Shown: positions 6,868 through 15,725 of the stretch, piece after piece | Numbering within the stretch: position 1 is the stretch's first letter | How the letters are laid out: each line of letters opens with the position of its first letter | DNA from: a bacterium | GTDB taxonomy: Bacteria > B130-G9 | Length of the DNA stretch: 63,325 nucleotides | Assembly (NCBI GenBank): GCA_035527515.1 | Contig: DATLAJ010000157.1 | Location: 1 to 63,325, forward strand | Reading direction: 5' to 3' | Notes under the pieces: generated by a model | The model's database searches: none | What the model saw: only the letters and a program-made list of their open reading frames with translations | What the model was told of the DNA's origin: nothing | Made by a program: the position numbers and the translations under genes

Positions 6868-9381
6868 CTAGAACTCAAACTTCATGCCGAACACCAGCCG
6901 TCGCCCAGCACCGTATCCCTGAGGTTCGTCATTCAGGACATCCATGTATGATACGTTACGATGGTCAAACAGGTTGTAGGACTGCACCATCATGGTCAAT
7001 GTGTAATCTCGAACCTTGAACTCTTTCATCACTGTCAAGTCGAAAGTGCTGTAAAATGGTTCGCGATGCTCGTTGATTTTGTCTTGCTCGCGCGTCAGCT
7101 GATCAGTCTCCTCGTCCCTAACCAAATACTCCGATGTATAAGGATAGCCAGAGTTCCAGCTGTAAATCCCATTCAAGTATATGTTGTAAGGCAGCTCCGC
7201 GTTGAACGAAACGGCCAACATGTGGCGGAGGTCCCAGTCCAGCCAGGCCTCTTTGCCGGTCATCTTCCCATAATTGTCCACACCGATTGACTTCGCCTCC
7301 TGATAGGTGTAGGAGAGTCGGCCCTCAAAGGCTTTGCTGAAGGCTTTCTTGACCTTGACCTCGACCCCTCGGGACCACGCCCCAGCCACGTTCATCATCT
7401 GCCACTCGTAGATCGCGGGGTCAGGATTGACGTCCACGTTTTGGAGCAGATCCTGCATATCCTTCTGATAATAGGTTAGTCCGAGCGTAATGTCCGGAAA
7501 TACCTCACGCTCCAGGCCAAACTCAAAGGACTTGTTGATCGGGTTGGAGAGCCCGGCTGCTCCTTTGTAGGAGTCGAAAGTCAAAGTTCCCTCCAGGGAA
7601 GACCTCGCCCCATACTCATTTACGTAATCACTTGGCTGGGCCATCGCATCCATAAGCGGGATGACCTGGAAAAACCATCCATACTCGAACCGGAGCTTCG
7701 TCTTATCATCCGGCGTATAGGTGATCCCCATTCGCGGGGAGAACTCCGACCCACCGTTCGCCTCCTGCCAGTCAAAGCGCAGCCCATAATTCAGAAAGAT
7801 AGGAAGATCATACTTCTCGTCGAGGCTCCATCTGTCCTGAACGTAGGCGCCGCCATAGTTAGTTGTCCACGTGTCCGCGTCCATGAAGAAATGCCGTTTG
7901 CGATAGAAGCTGATCTGCCCGGGATTGGGCGACCAGGCATCCGGAGACATTATCAAGTAATATGGGACAGTAACGAGCTCGCCATCATAATGGATGTAGT
8001 TGACGCTTGTGCCGGCCCTAAACACGTGGTCGTCCTTGACCCATGTCAGGTTTGTGCTGAAATAACCGATATCGACGTCACGCCACTGCCAGTTGGGATA
8101 ATCACCCCTGCCCCCATATTGCTTGTCAAAACGGAAGAGGGCCTCCTCCCATAAAACGACACCCGCAAATGGCTCGTAGTCGTGCCAGTCCTTGTCCTCA
8201 ACCTTCGCCTCAAGATACTGCCTCCCCGCGCCCAGGAACGATTCAAGGACCAGCTCGGGGGTGAACGTGTGAGTATGGCTGACCGATAAGAAGTTGTAGT
8301 CAAACCTCATGGTGGGCATGTGGACGGGCTCTATCCAGTCAGAGCCCCCCCTGGTCTCAACCGTGTTGAAAAAGTATTGAAAAACGAACTTGTCATCAAT
8401 CGTCGCCTGCCAAGTGAACTTCGCCATCCCGCCAAGCTCCTTCCACGTGCTCGCCGCGAAATCGTCCTGAGGCCAGTCAGCGGCCGGGAACATTCTCTTG
8501 TTGTCCTCGACCTCCAGCGAAATGAAGAAGTTGAGCTTCTCGGGAATCACCGGGCCTTTTAACGTAATGCCCGGGTTGTATGACCGCCATTCATACGGGA
8601 CGCCGTCCAGCTCGCTGTTCTCATAGTTGTAATGGACATCACCATGGAATGTGTCGGTTCCGCTCTTGGTTACGACATTAACCATACCTGACATATTGCC
8701 ACCGTATTCCGCGTCGTAGCCGCCGGTGATGACCTCCATCTTCTCGACAGCGTTCATGTTGACGTTTGTGCCATAGCCGCCGGTCACGGGGTCCTGAGCG
8801 TTCATCCCATCTACTTTGAACCCGACCTCGCCAGTCCGGCCGCCCCTCATGTGAATCTGCTGGTCGCGATCGACGAGCGTGCCGGGAAGTATCTTCAGTG
8901 CGTTCTGATAGGCGCGACCCTCGATGGGCATATCCTCGATATAGTCGCCTTCAATGACGTCAGAAGTGCCCGAGACCTCCTTCTCGATCAAGGGGCTTTG
9001 AGCGATGACCTCGACCTCTTTCTCCAGGGCCACACGCTGCTTCAGCTGAACCTTGACAACAGCGATCCTATCCATTGTAACGTTTATATCCGTGATCTTC
9101 TTCTTCAGATAGCCAATGTAAACCACCTCTATCGTGTATGTTCCTGGCGGCAAGCCAGCCCTAACAAACTTGCCATCCTTGTCCGCCGAGAAGGCATAGG
9201 GTTTAAGAAGTGCGGGACCGGATATCAAGATGTCGGCAAAGGGAAGTGGCTCTGCGGTTGAGGTGTCCCTGACCTCGCCTTTAATGATGCCTGTTATTCC
9301 GCATTGGGCCGGCATCGAAAAAACGAGACCTAAGAACAATCCCAAGAACAGGACGAACAAACGAAAAAACTGGTCTTTCAC
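6868..9381 (-). CDS. Oar-like TonB-dependent outer-membrane receptor
   Basis: 837 residues from a GTG at 9381, preceded by AGGAGA at 7 nt; this places the signal peptide (KDQFFRLFVLFLGLFLG) at the very N-terminus, whereas the upstream ATG at 9423 would add 14 residues. A carboxypeptidase-regulatory-like beta domain follows (about residues 30-115, GIIKGEVRDTSTAEPLPFAD). The TonB plug comes next (GRAYQNALKILPGTLVDRD, then MEVITGGYDAEYGGNMSG) and a long beta-barrel rich in aromatic strands ends in VFGMKFEF, a typical outer-membrane C-terminus. Substrate is not predictable. It is first in the row with ExbB and the ExbD pair, directly after a strong promoter. No tonB gene is in the window. Confidence 0.92.
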   Translation of the reverse strand: MKDQFFRLFVLFLGLFLGLVFSMPAQCGITGIIKGEVRDTSTAEPLPFADILISGPALLKPYAFSADKDGKFVRAGLPPGTYTIEVVYIGYLKKKITDINVTMDRIAVVKVQLKQRVALEKEVEVIAQSPLIEKEVSGTSDVIEGDYIEDMPIEGRAYQNALKILPGTLVDRDQQIHMRGGRTGEVGFKVDGMNAQDPVTGGYGTNVNMNAVEKMEVITGGYDAEYGGNMSGMVNVVTKSGTDTFHGDVHYNYENSELDGVPYEWRSYNPGITLKGPVIPEKLNFFISLEVEDNKRMFPAADWPQDDFAASTWKELGGMAKFTWQATIDDKFVFQYFFNTVETRGGSDWIEPVHMPTMRFDYNFLSVSHTHTFTPELVLESFLGAGRQYLEAKVEDKDWHDYEPFAGVVLWEEALFRFDKQYGGRGDYPNWQWRDVDIGYFSTNLTWVKDDHVFRAGTSVNYIHYDGELVTVPYYLIMSPDAWSPNPGQISFYRKRHFFMDADTWTTNYGGAYVQDRWSLDEKYDLPIFLNYGLRFDWQEANGGSEFSPRMGITYTPDDKTKLRFEYGWFFQVIPLMDAMAQPSDYVNEYGARSSLEGTLTFDSYKGAAGLSNPINKSFEFGLEREVFPDITLGLTYYQKDMQDLLQNVDVNPDPAIYEWQMMNVAGAWSRGVEVKVKKAFSKAFEGRLSYTYQEAKSIGVDNYGKMTGKEAWLDWDLRHMLAVSFNAELPYNIYLNGIYSWNSGYPYTSEYLVRDEETDQLTREQDKINEHREPFYSTFDLTVMKEFKVRDYTLTMMVQSYNLFDHRNVSYMDVLNDEPQGYGAGRRLVFGMKFEF

Positions 9382-9535
9382 CGAAAAGTCTCCTGTCAAG
9401 TTAGTGATATGGTTAATGCTCACCGCCCCAGCGAGAGCAACCTAGCAACACTGATTAAGCTCAAAAAAGCCCCCAGTTAACAATCTCGTTACCCAACTAT
9501 TAGGCTATTATAGCTTGAGTTCGGCTTTCCGCCGA

Positions 9536-9564
9536 ATTCTATGAACATGGCCAACCCCTGTCAA
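9536..9564 (-). promoter_or_regulatory. Sigma70-like promoter of the receptor/ExbBD gene row
   Basis: Minus strand: TTGACA (9559-9564), a 17-nt spacer, then TAGAAT (9536-9541). It lies about 155 bp upstream of the receptor start, so the transcript would have a leader of about 150 nt. The leader begins with a stem (GGC-GGAAA-GCC) overlapping a longer imperfect inverted repeat at about 9517-9540. Confidence 0.7.
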
Positions 9565-9626
9565 CAGTTTTGTTCAGGAGCGTTTCCCCAGCGGCAAATC
9601 GGGGGGATGCGGGGGGCATTGACCGC

Positions 9627-10304
9627 CTAATCTCCTCTGTCGATCTTGATCCAGTCATCCACCTCCAATGCGCCCTCCCGTTGCTGGCTCTCTCGCCCTT
9701 GTTTGTCCCGCGAGAGCCTCGAGACGATCCCCAATGTTATCTCCTCCATACGTAAAACGTAGGTGTTTGTCCGTTTGAAGAAATAGCTGTAGGCGATGAG
9801 CGTTGGGATGGCGACTACAAGTCCGGCTGCCGTCGTCAGCAGCGCCTCGGAGATGCCGCCGGCGAGGTCGGAGGGATTGGTTACGCCTTTGCTGGAGATG
9901 ATGCTGAAGACCTTGATCATCCCCGTTACAGTCCCGAGAAGGCCCAGAAGAGGAGCAATGCTTGCTATGGTTGACAGCACCATCAGATACCGCGAGAGCT
10001 TATTCGCCTGGTCCTTGCCGACACTCTGCACTACCTCCCGGAGCGTATCGCTCGGCAGATTGCGCGATAGAATCGTGGTGTGGATCACCTTGGCTATCGG
10101 CGTCCGGCTCTTTCTCGAAAGCTCAAGCAACGCGTCCTCCTTGCCAGCCGAAACCAGCCGCTTCGCCTCACGAATGAAGGCCAGAGGAATGATCCGCACG
10201 TCTCTTAAGGCCAAGGACCGCTCGATAATTAAGGCCAGGGACAGCACCGAGCATATCGCGATTGGGATCATGACAGGCCCGCCGGCAATCAAGTAGTCGA
10301 TCAT
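9627..10304 (-). CDS. MotA/TolQ/ExbB-family proton channel (second)
   Basis: 225 residues, close to the normal family length. Helix 1 is near the N-terminus (PVMIPIAICSVLSLALIIE), and the paired helices are IASIAPLLGLLGTVTGMI and ALLTTAAGLVVAIPTL. The start is an ATG with GAGGAG 7 nt upstream. It is the last gene after the two TPR genes and is separated from the receptor operon by that operon's own promoter. No ExbD/TolR partner is adjacent, so it may borrow the ExbD proteins encoded 4 kb downstream, or serve an envelope machine built around the TPR proteins. Confidence 0.92.
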   Translation of the reverse strand: MIDYLIAGGPVMIPIAICSVLSLALIIERSLALRDVRIIPLAFIREAKRLVSAGKEDALLELSRKSRTPIAKVIHTTILSRNLPSDTLREVVQSVGKDQANKLSRYLMVLSTIASIAPLLGLLGTVTGMIKVFSIISSKGVTNPSDLAGGISEALLTTAAGLVVAIPTLIAYSYFFKRTNTYVLRMEEITLGIVSRLSRDKQGRESQQREGALEVDDWIKIDRGD

Positions 10305-10362
10305 CCGCTGTCTCCTCGTTTCATGCGACTCACTAAAGGTAGCATTCCCCTAATGCGCATGC

Positions 10363-11355
10363 TCATCTGTAAAGCCTGTCTATCAAAAGCAATCTCTCAT
10401 CGCCAAACTTCCGCCTCATCTCGCTCAGTAGCTGCTCACGTCTTGTCCTGTTGAACTTGTGAGCCACATTAACAGCACCGTAAATAGTGCCAGAATAAAA
10501 CACCAATGCAACTGACGATGCGATTGCTCCGCCCACATATACATCCTTGTGAAAAGCTTCGACCGACGCGGCTACGAACGCCGCGTTAAGGACGAAGGCC
10601 ACACCGCCGTTCCTGAACTTGCGACAGTAGAAGTGCCCGGCTCCTGGCACACAGGCGCTCAAGAGGCCGGCGACCACGGGCGATTTCTGTTGGAGCAACT
10701 TACCGCTCGCTGCCGCCTCCGCAAGCACTTCCATCTTAATCCCAGCGAGCGCTGAGGCCTCGCTCGATGCGCGGGATAACCTCGTGAAAACTCTCGCCGC
10801 CTGAGCCCAATCGCCCAGCGAAAGGAATGTCCAGGCCAAAAGGTACGACGCATAGGCTCGGACGTCAGGGGCCCTCGCATCTCGGGAAAGCACAGTCAGC
10901 CGCGCTAAAGCACCGACGTAGTCCCTCTCGCTGAGAAAACAGACGGCCTGCCACAGCGACAACTCGTCCCACCTCTTTAAGAGGGTCTCATCGCTTAGCA
11001 TCTCGCCAAGCCGCGTCTGCGCCTCGTCGAATTTGCCGAGCATAATGTAGCAAAGAGCGGTCTTGATCCTGCACCGCGCCGACAGCTCGAAATCGGGCTT
11101 AAGGTGCAGCAGAAGGCGATATTGGATGGCGGCTGTCTCGTAGTCTTTGTCCCGAAATAAGGACTCGGCGAAGTCGTAGATAATGGCCGGCGATGGGGCC
11201 GGCCGAAAAGGTCGCTCGGCCACGGGTCTCAGCCCTGCATTCTTGATCCTGTGGCTGGGCTCCACTCCGACCTGCGCTCCCACAAGTTGAGGCGCAAGAA
11301 CGAGCACCCCCAAGAGGCCGATGAGGGAATCTCGACGGGCAAACTCGGCCAACAT
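10363..11355 (-). CDS. TPR protein with C-terminal membrane region
   Basis: 330 residues. A probable signal sequence (LIGLLGVLVLAPQLVGAQ) is followed by tetratricopeptide-like helices from about residue 50 (YETAAIQYRLLLHLKPDFE; FDEAQTRLGEML). A C-terminal part contains the sequence VPGAGHFYCRKFRNGGV and hydrophobic helices; such a Pro-Gly-Gly-x-(Y/F) region is seen in small membrane proteins of the TM2/DUF5683 type. The gene starts 3 bp after the stop of the giant TPR gene, so the two are probably co-translated. It probably acts as a scaffold in the cell envelope. The precise family is uncertain. Confidence 0.8.
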   Translation of the reverse strand: MLAEFARRDSLIGLLGVLVLAPQLVGAQVGVEPSHRIKNAGLRPVAERPFRPAPSPAIIYDFAESLFRDKDYETAAIQYRLLLHLKPDFELSARCRIKTALCYIMLGKFDEAQTRLGEMLSDETLLKRWDELSLWQAVCFLSERDYVGALARLTVLSRDARAPDVRAYASYLLAWTFLSLGDWAQAARVFTRLSRASSEASALAGIKMEVLAEAAASGKLLQQKSPVVAGLLSACVPGAGHFYCRKFRNGGVAFVLNAAFVAASVEAFHKDVYVGGAIASSVALVFYSGTIYGAVNVAHKFNRTRREQLLSEMRRKFGDERLLLIDRLYR

Positions 11356-11358
11356 CAG

Positions 11359-14300
11359 CTAGTCAGAGCTGGGGAGCGACTTGAGCGCGGCCTCGGCCTT
11401 CCGGACAGCTTCGGTCGCCTGGGGATAATCTCTTATGACAGCCGCAAAGACCTTTCGCGCCTCGCCCGGCTGCTCGAGCTTGAGCAGGCTCTTGCCAGCC
11501 AGAAGGAGAGATTCTGCCGCCCATTTGGAATCGGGATACAGGTAACGGACTCGCATAAGCGCTGATGCGGCTCGTTTGAAGTTGTCCTGCAAGAAGAACG
11601 AGTAGCCCAGGAGGTAGGCATGGTAGGCCTTCTTATCCGCTGGGACACCCAGTTCCGTGGCCTTCGCCAGCCGCTCTCTGGCGGTCCCAAACCGCTTCCT
11701 GTCTATGAGCACCTCGGCCGCGACGATGAGCGCCTCCGCGGCGACGTCAGCGTGGCCGAAGCGGGCTGCCACATCATCGCATAGCCTCAGTGATTCGTCT
11801 GGGTTTGTCTTCTTGACCAGCAGAGCGTGTTTAAGGAGCGCAACGCCGGCGACCTCCGGGGCTTTGGGATACTCCTGGGCCAGCTTGGAGTATATCTCGA
11901 TCGCCTTCTTGGTCTGTTTCAAATCTGCATAAAGGTGCGCCTTACGAAGACGCGCCATCTGAACTAACCGGTTGCCCTTAAAGCGGAAAACCAGCTGATC
12001 ATATTCGCTTATGGCTCCCTCCTTGTCGCCCGCTGCCTCCATTATCTGCCCGATGCGGTAGAGGATCTTCGCGAGCTCGTCCTCGCCAGCGCCGGCCTTC
12101 GTCAAACTCTCGAACGCCTTATTATACTGCCGAATCGCTCCAAAAGACTGCTTTCGCTGGGCCAACTCCTCGGCCAGCAGCGACCTTAGCGCGCCCGCCG
12201 TCCGCCGATCCTTGAATCTCTCGATGAACTCCTCGATCCGGCGCTCGACCTGGGAGAGCAGGCCCTGCCTTTGTAAACAGAGAACAAGACCATATAACGC
12301 CGACTTCTGGTCCGCGGGTCCGGCCCCGGAATCAAGCGTCTTGCCGTAGCTCGCCTCGGCCATCTTGTAATCGCCCATGTTGTAGCTCGAATTGGCGATG
12401 CCGAGAAGCGCTTTCGGCACAAGAGGGCTTCTGGGGAAGTCCTTCAGGATGCCCCGGAACGCCGCGATAGACTTCTCGAACTCGCTGTCCTCGAAGTGTG
12501 CAGACGCAACAGCGTATTTCGCCTCGTCTAGGTAGTCGCAGCCAGGGAATCTGTCAGAGAGCGATTCGAGCAAGCTGAACGCCTCTTTCTTCTGCCCAAG
12601 ACGCAATAAACACTCCCCCTTGATGAAGCCAGCGCCGCAGAGCACCGGCTCAAGGTCTGTCCTCTCCGTTGCCCTCTCGGAATACTTGACGCCCGACTCG
12701 TACTGCCCGAGGTGCATTGCACATTGAGCCATTCTGAGCCACGAAAGCGCACGATCATCGTCCGGCCGATCGCTCCTAGCCACTATCTCAAAATGCTTGA
12801 GCGCATACTCCCAACGTTCTTGGAGAAAGGCGGCAAAGCCCAGTCCAAGATGGGCGTCCAGCAAAAGGCCGGGGCCAACATTTGCGGAGCTTATCAGCTG
12901 TTGGAAACTTCCCTCGGCGAGCTTCGCCTGGCCCAGCTGAAGCTGCGCCTGACCGGCCCAGAACAGCGACTCGAGCTTTGCGCCTCCGGAGGGCTTGAGC
13001 GATAACGCCTCGTTAAACAGAGATGCCGCCTGCTTGTAGCGGCCGGTCGCAAAACTGGCCCATCCGCACCCTAAAAATGCGGCCGCCCTGACCTCGTCGT
13101 CGCCTGCTTTGTCGCGCGCCGATTTGAAGTGTTTCACCGCCTCATTTGGCTTGTTCTCGGACGCAAACACGAGACCCATGTAATAGCTCACGCGGGACAT
13201 GAAATCCCGATCGACTTTGCAGCCGCTCACCGCGGTCATCAAGGCCTCTTTCGCTCTCTCAAAGTCGGAGGCCGTAAGCCTAACGGATGCCAGGTTGACC
13301 AGCGCCGGGCAGTAGTAGGGAGAGCTCGGATACCGCGTAATAAGCCGTGTAAAGCCGTCCTCCGCCTGTCGCAGCAGACCCCTCTCACGGTCGATCTGCG
13401 CCTTGGCGAACAGCGCCCCCGCGGCGACATTTCTGTCCCCGAAAAGCCCTGCGATTCTCTCAAAAAGATCGGCCGCCTCGTCGGCCCGGCCTGCGCTTTT
13501 AAGCGCTAGCGCCCGAACGTAATCGAAACGAGGCGCCATCTCAGAATCCTGGAAGCTCTCGGCGCTAGCCGCGCTCAAGCTCAGAGCATCCTCATACTTG
13601 CCCGCCGAGTAAAGCGACTCCAGACGCCAGAGGGTGTATTCGTTTCGCAGGCCGTCATTAGAAGCTAGCTCGGCCAGTCGCCTGAAGTCATCGGCCGCAG
13701 CCACAAAATCGCCTCTGGTGAATTGCAGCGCTGCCCGAGCATACATGGCCTCCGTGGTCTTCGCCGAGTTGGGGAACCCATCCAGAAGCTCGGAGAGGGC
13801 GCTCACAGTGCCAGGGATGTTCCCCACCTTGAAGCGAGCATAGGCCAGATTGCACAGCGCATCGTGCCGCAAAACTTGCCTCGGAAACCGATCCAGAAAT
13901 GACTCGAAAGACTTCGATGCGGCATTATATTTGACCTGGGCAAGCGCAATCTGCCCCCTGAAAAAAAGCGATTCAGGTGCGTATTGGGAGCGCGGATACT
14001 CTTGCAGAAGTCGCTTCAACCTAGCGTCGCTCTCCGAGAACTTCCCCTTGCTGTAAAGCACCAGAGCGTAGCGGAAAAGAGACTCTTCCTTCGCAAATAT
14101 CATCGAGACCGAGGCGCCCAGCGCCCAACCGAACAGGCACCCGCCTGACCGCGGGGCCAAGAGCGCTGGTTCAAGGTCTATTGTGGGGTATGTTCTGAGC
14201 TCGTGGATTCTGGGCAGGAGCGCTTCGCCGGCGTCCACGAGCGCAAGCTTCTCCCGAACGACCGGGGGCTGCTCCGGCATGATAAGGTATTTGGCCTGAC

Positions 14301-14439
14301 CTGTAATTGTGAGCGTCGGGAGTTTGATGCCCTGCTTGGGTGCGGCGTCTTGGCCCGCGGCCAGCGAGGAGAACGCCAGCGCGGCCACTAGAGCGCCGCA
14401 AAGGGCGAGTCTGCGTGCTTTGCCTTCGTTGGATAACAT
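11359..14439 (-). CDS. Giant secreted tetratricopeptide-repeat protein
   Basis: 1026 residues: a signal peptide (residues 1-29) and then almost entirely TPR-like helical pairs to the C-terminus. Many units have the pattern seen in BamD/YbgF-type repeats, for example KFSESDARLKRLLQEYPRSQY and KKAIEIYSKLAQEYPKAPE. About two dozen repeats fit this length. There is no catalytic domain. An AAGGAG lies 11 nt before the ATG. It is the first gene of a group with the second TPR protein and an ExbB. A large periplasmic scaffold is the likely role, comparable in kind to the TPR proteins of Tol/Agl-like machines, but that comparison is inference. Confidence 0.88.
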   Translation of the reverse strand: MLSNEGKARRLALCGALVAALAFSSLAAGQDAAPKQGIKLPTLTITGQAKYLIMPEQPPVVREKLALVDAGEALLPRIHELRTYPTIDLEPALLAPRSGGCLFGWALGASVSMIFAKEESLFRYALVLYSKGKFSESDARLKRLLQEYPRSQYAPESLFFRGQIALAQVKYNAASKSFESFLDRFPRQVLRHDALCNLAYARFKVGNIPGTVSALSELLDGFPNSAKTTEAMYARAALQFTRGDFVAAADDFRRLAELASNDGLRNEYTLWRLESLYSAGKYEDALSLSAASAESFQDSEMAPRFDYVRALALKSAGRADEAADLFERIAGLFGDRNVAAGALFAKAQIDRERGLLRQAEDGFTRLITRYPSSPYYCPALVNLASVRLTASDFERAKEALMTAVSGCKVDRDFMSRVSYYMGLVFASENKPNEAVKHFKSARDKAGDDEVRAAAFLGCGWASFATGRYKQAASLFNEALSLKPSGGAKLESLFWAGQAQLQLGQAKLAEGSFQQLISSANVGPGLLLDAHLGLGFAAFLQERWEYALKHFEIVARSDRPDDDRALSWLRMAQCAMHLGQYESGVKYSERATERTDLEPVLCGAGFIKGECLLRLGQKKEAFSLLESLSDRFPGCDYLDEAKYAVASAHFEDSEFEKSIAAFRGILKDFPRSPLVPKALLGIANSSYNMGDYKMAEASYGKTLDSGAGPADQKSALYGLVLCLQRQGLLSQVERRIEEFIERFKDRRTAGALRSLLAEELAQRKQSFGAIRQYNKAFESLTKAGAGEDELAKILYRIGQIMEAAGDKEGAISEYDQLVFRFKGNRLVQMARLRKAHLYADLKQTKKAIEIYSKLAQEYPKAPEVAGVALLKHALLVKKTNPDESLRLCDDVAARFGHADVAAEALIVAAEVLIDRKRFGTARERLAKATELGVPADKKAYHAYLLGYSFFLQDNFKRAASALMRVRYLYPDSKWAAESLLLAGKSLLKLEQPGEARKVFAAVIRDYPQATEAVRKAEAALKSLPSSD

Positions 14440-14561
14440 GTTTGCACATTCTCCTTGACGTGTTTCGTCCTAACACAAACGAGGATAGGGCGCATGGGGT
14501 CAATTGCAACCCCCGATGGGCTGGGGGCCTGGCGGCCGGCCGGTTGTTGCGGTTACAGAGG

Positions 14562-15725
14562 TCAGGCCTGGCTTATGTGCGCGCTGTCAGCTCGAACGAG
14601 CACGCTGACTGAACCGTCAATCACGCCAATCGTGGCGAAGTTTTTAAGCCTCCAAAGCAGTGTCGCGGTTAGCTCGTGTCCCCTTGGGACCAGAAGGACT
14701 TTGTCCTTGGTTCTCACATCGGCGCCCAAGACCATGCCCGGAACAATCTCGTTTACGTTCAGCCGCCTGATCTCATATACAAGCGCCTCAGCAACTATCT
14801 TGCCCAAGGCCTCCAACGCCCTGAGGTCGTATCGGGCTCTTCTTCTTCGCAACTTTTGTAGCGCCTCGACCTGACTTGACCCGGACATCGTGTAGTTATC
14901 GAAATCAAGTGCGAGCTTGAGCAGCCTCGAGCCGAGCGGAATGTCCTCTCCACTCACGTTGTCCTGAGGCACGCCGGAGCCATCGTAGCCCTTCTCCTGA
15001 TAGGCGATGATTCTGGCAACGCCTCCGAGCCGAGGGATGCTCTGGATCAGCTCCGCACCGATCGCCGGATGCGCCTCGAACATCTGCTTTTCACCGTCCG
15101 TAACCTCATCGCTTCCGTAAAACTTCAGCAGGACCTCGTCAGGCACGGTGACGCAGCCGATCTGGGACAACATCGACGCCACGTCTATCTCCCAGGCGTT
15201 GTTGATCCCGAGGCAAGACATGAGCTCTTGCACCATGCGACGCACTCTTTGGGCGTGCCCGAACGACTTGGTTCTCGTCAGCGCCAGCACGTCGCTTAGG
15301 ACCTTGACGCTTCCACTCAGCGTCTTCTCGAGAAGCTCTTTCTCCGCCGTGATCAGCCGGTATTGCTCGACGCCTGCCTGGAGCGATTTGATGAGCAGGT
15401 CCTTTGGACAGGGTTTCGTCAGAAAACGAAAGATGCTGCCCTCATTGACCGCGTCGATAGCGGTCTCCATGTCGGCCTGACCTGTGAGCATCATCCTAAC
15501 CGTCTCCGGTGCGATCTTCTTGACCTGCCTCAAGAGATGGATGCCGTCGATTCCTGGCATCTTCATATCAGCGACTACGACGGCAAAGGGCTTACCGTCA
15601 ACGATCATATCGAGCCCTGCTTGCCCGCCTTCCGCGGTCGAGACGTCGAGTAGCCCGTGCAGCTGGCGCCTGAAGCTCATTAAAATATTTGGCTCATCAT
15701 CTACGAAAAGCACTCTGTCAGGCAT
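14562..15725 (-). CDS. Response regulator with degenerate HD-GYP domain
   Basis: 387 residues, starting at the second ATG, which has AAGGAG at proper spacing. The receiver domain (residues 1-120) has an intact acidic pocket (FVDDEP) and phospho-acceptor Asp (VVVADMKMPG). The C-terminal half follows HD-GYP phosphodiesterases residue by residue but lacks their catalytic signature: HDIGK is replaced by SQIGC, and HHE..DGSGYP by YQEKGYDGSGVP, while HPAIG is kept. It is therefore probably not an active cyclic-di-GMP phosphodiesterase, and may bind nucleotide or protein instead. It overlaps the HDOD regulator gene by 8 nt and belongs with it and the sensor kinase upstream. Confidence 0.88.
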   Translation of the reverse strand: MPDRVLFVDDEPNILMSFRRQLHGLLDVSTAEGGQAGLDMIVDGKPFAVVVADMKMPGIDGIHLLRQVKKIAPETVRMMLTGQADMETAIDAVNEGSIFRFLTKPCPKDLLIKSLQAGVEQYRLITAEKELLEKTLSGSVKVLSDVLALTRTKSFGHAQRVRRMVQELMSCLGINNAWEIDVASMLSQIGCVTVPDEVLLKFYGSDEVTDGEKQMFEAHPAIGAELIQSIPRLGGVARIIAYQEKGYDGSGVPQDNVSGEDIPLGSRLLKLALDFDNYTMSGSSQVEALQKLRRRRARYDLRALEALGKIVAEALVYEIRRLNVNEIVPGMVLGADVRTKDKVLLVPRGHELTATLLWRLKNFATIGVIDGSVSVLVRADSAHISQA

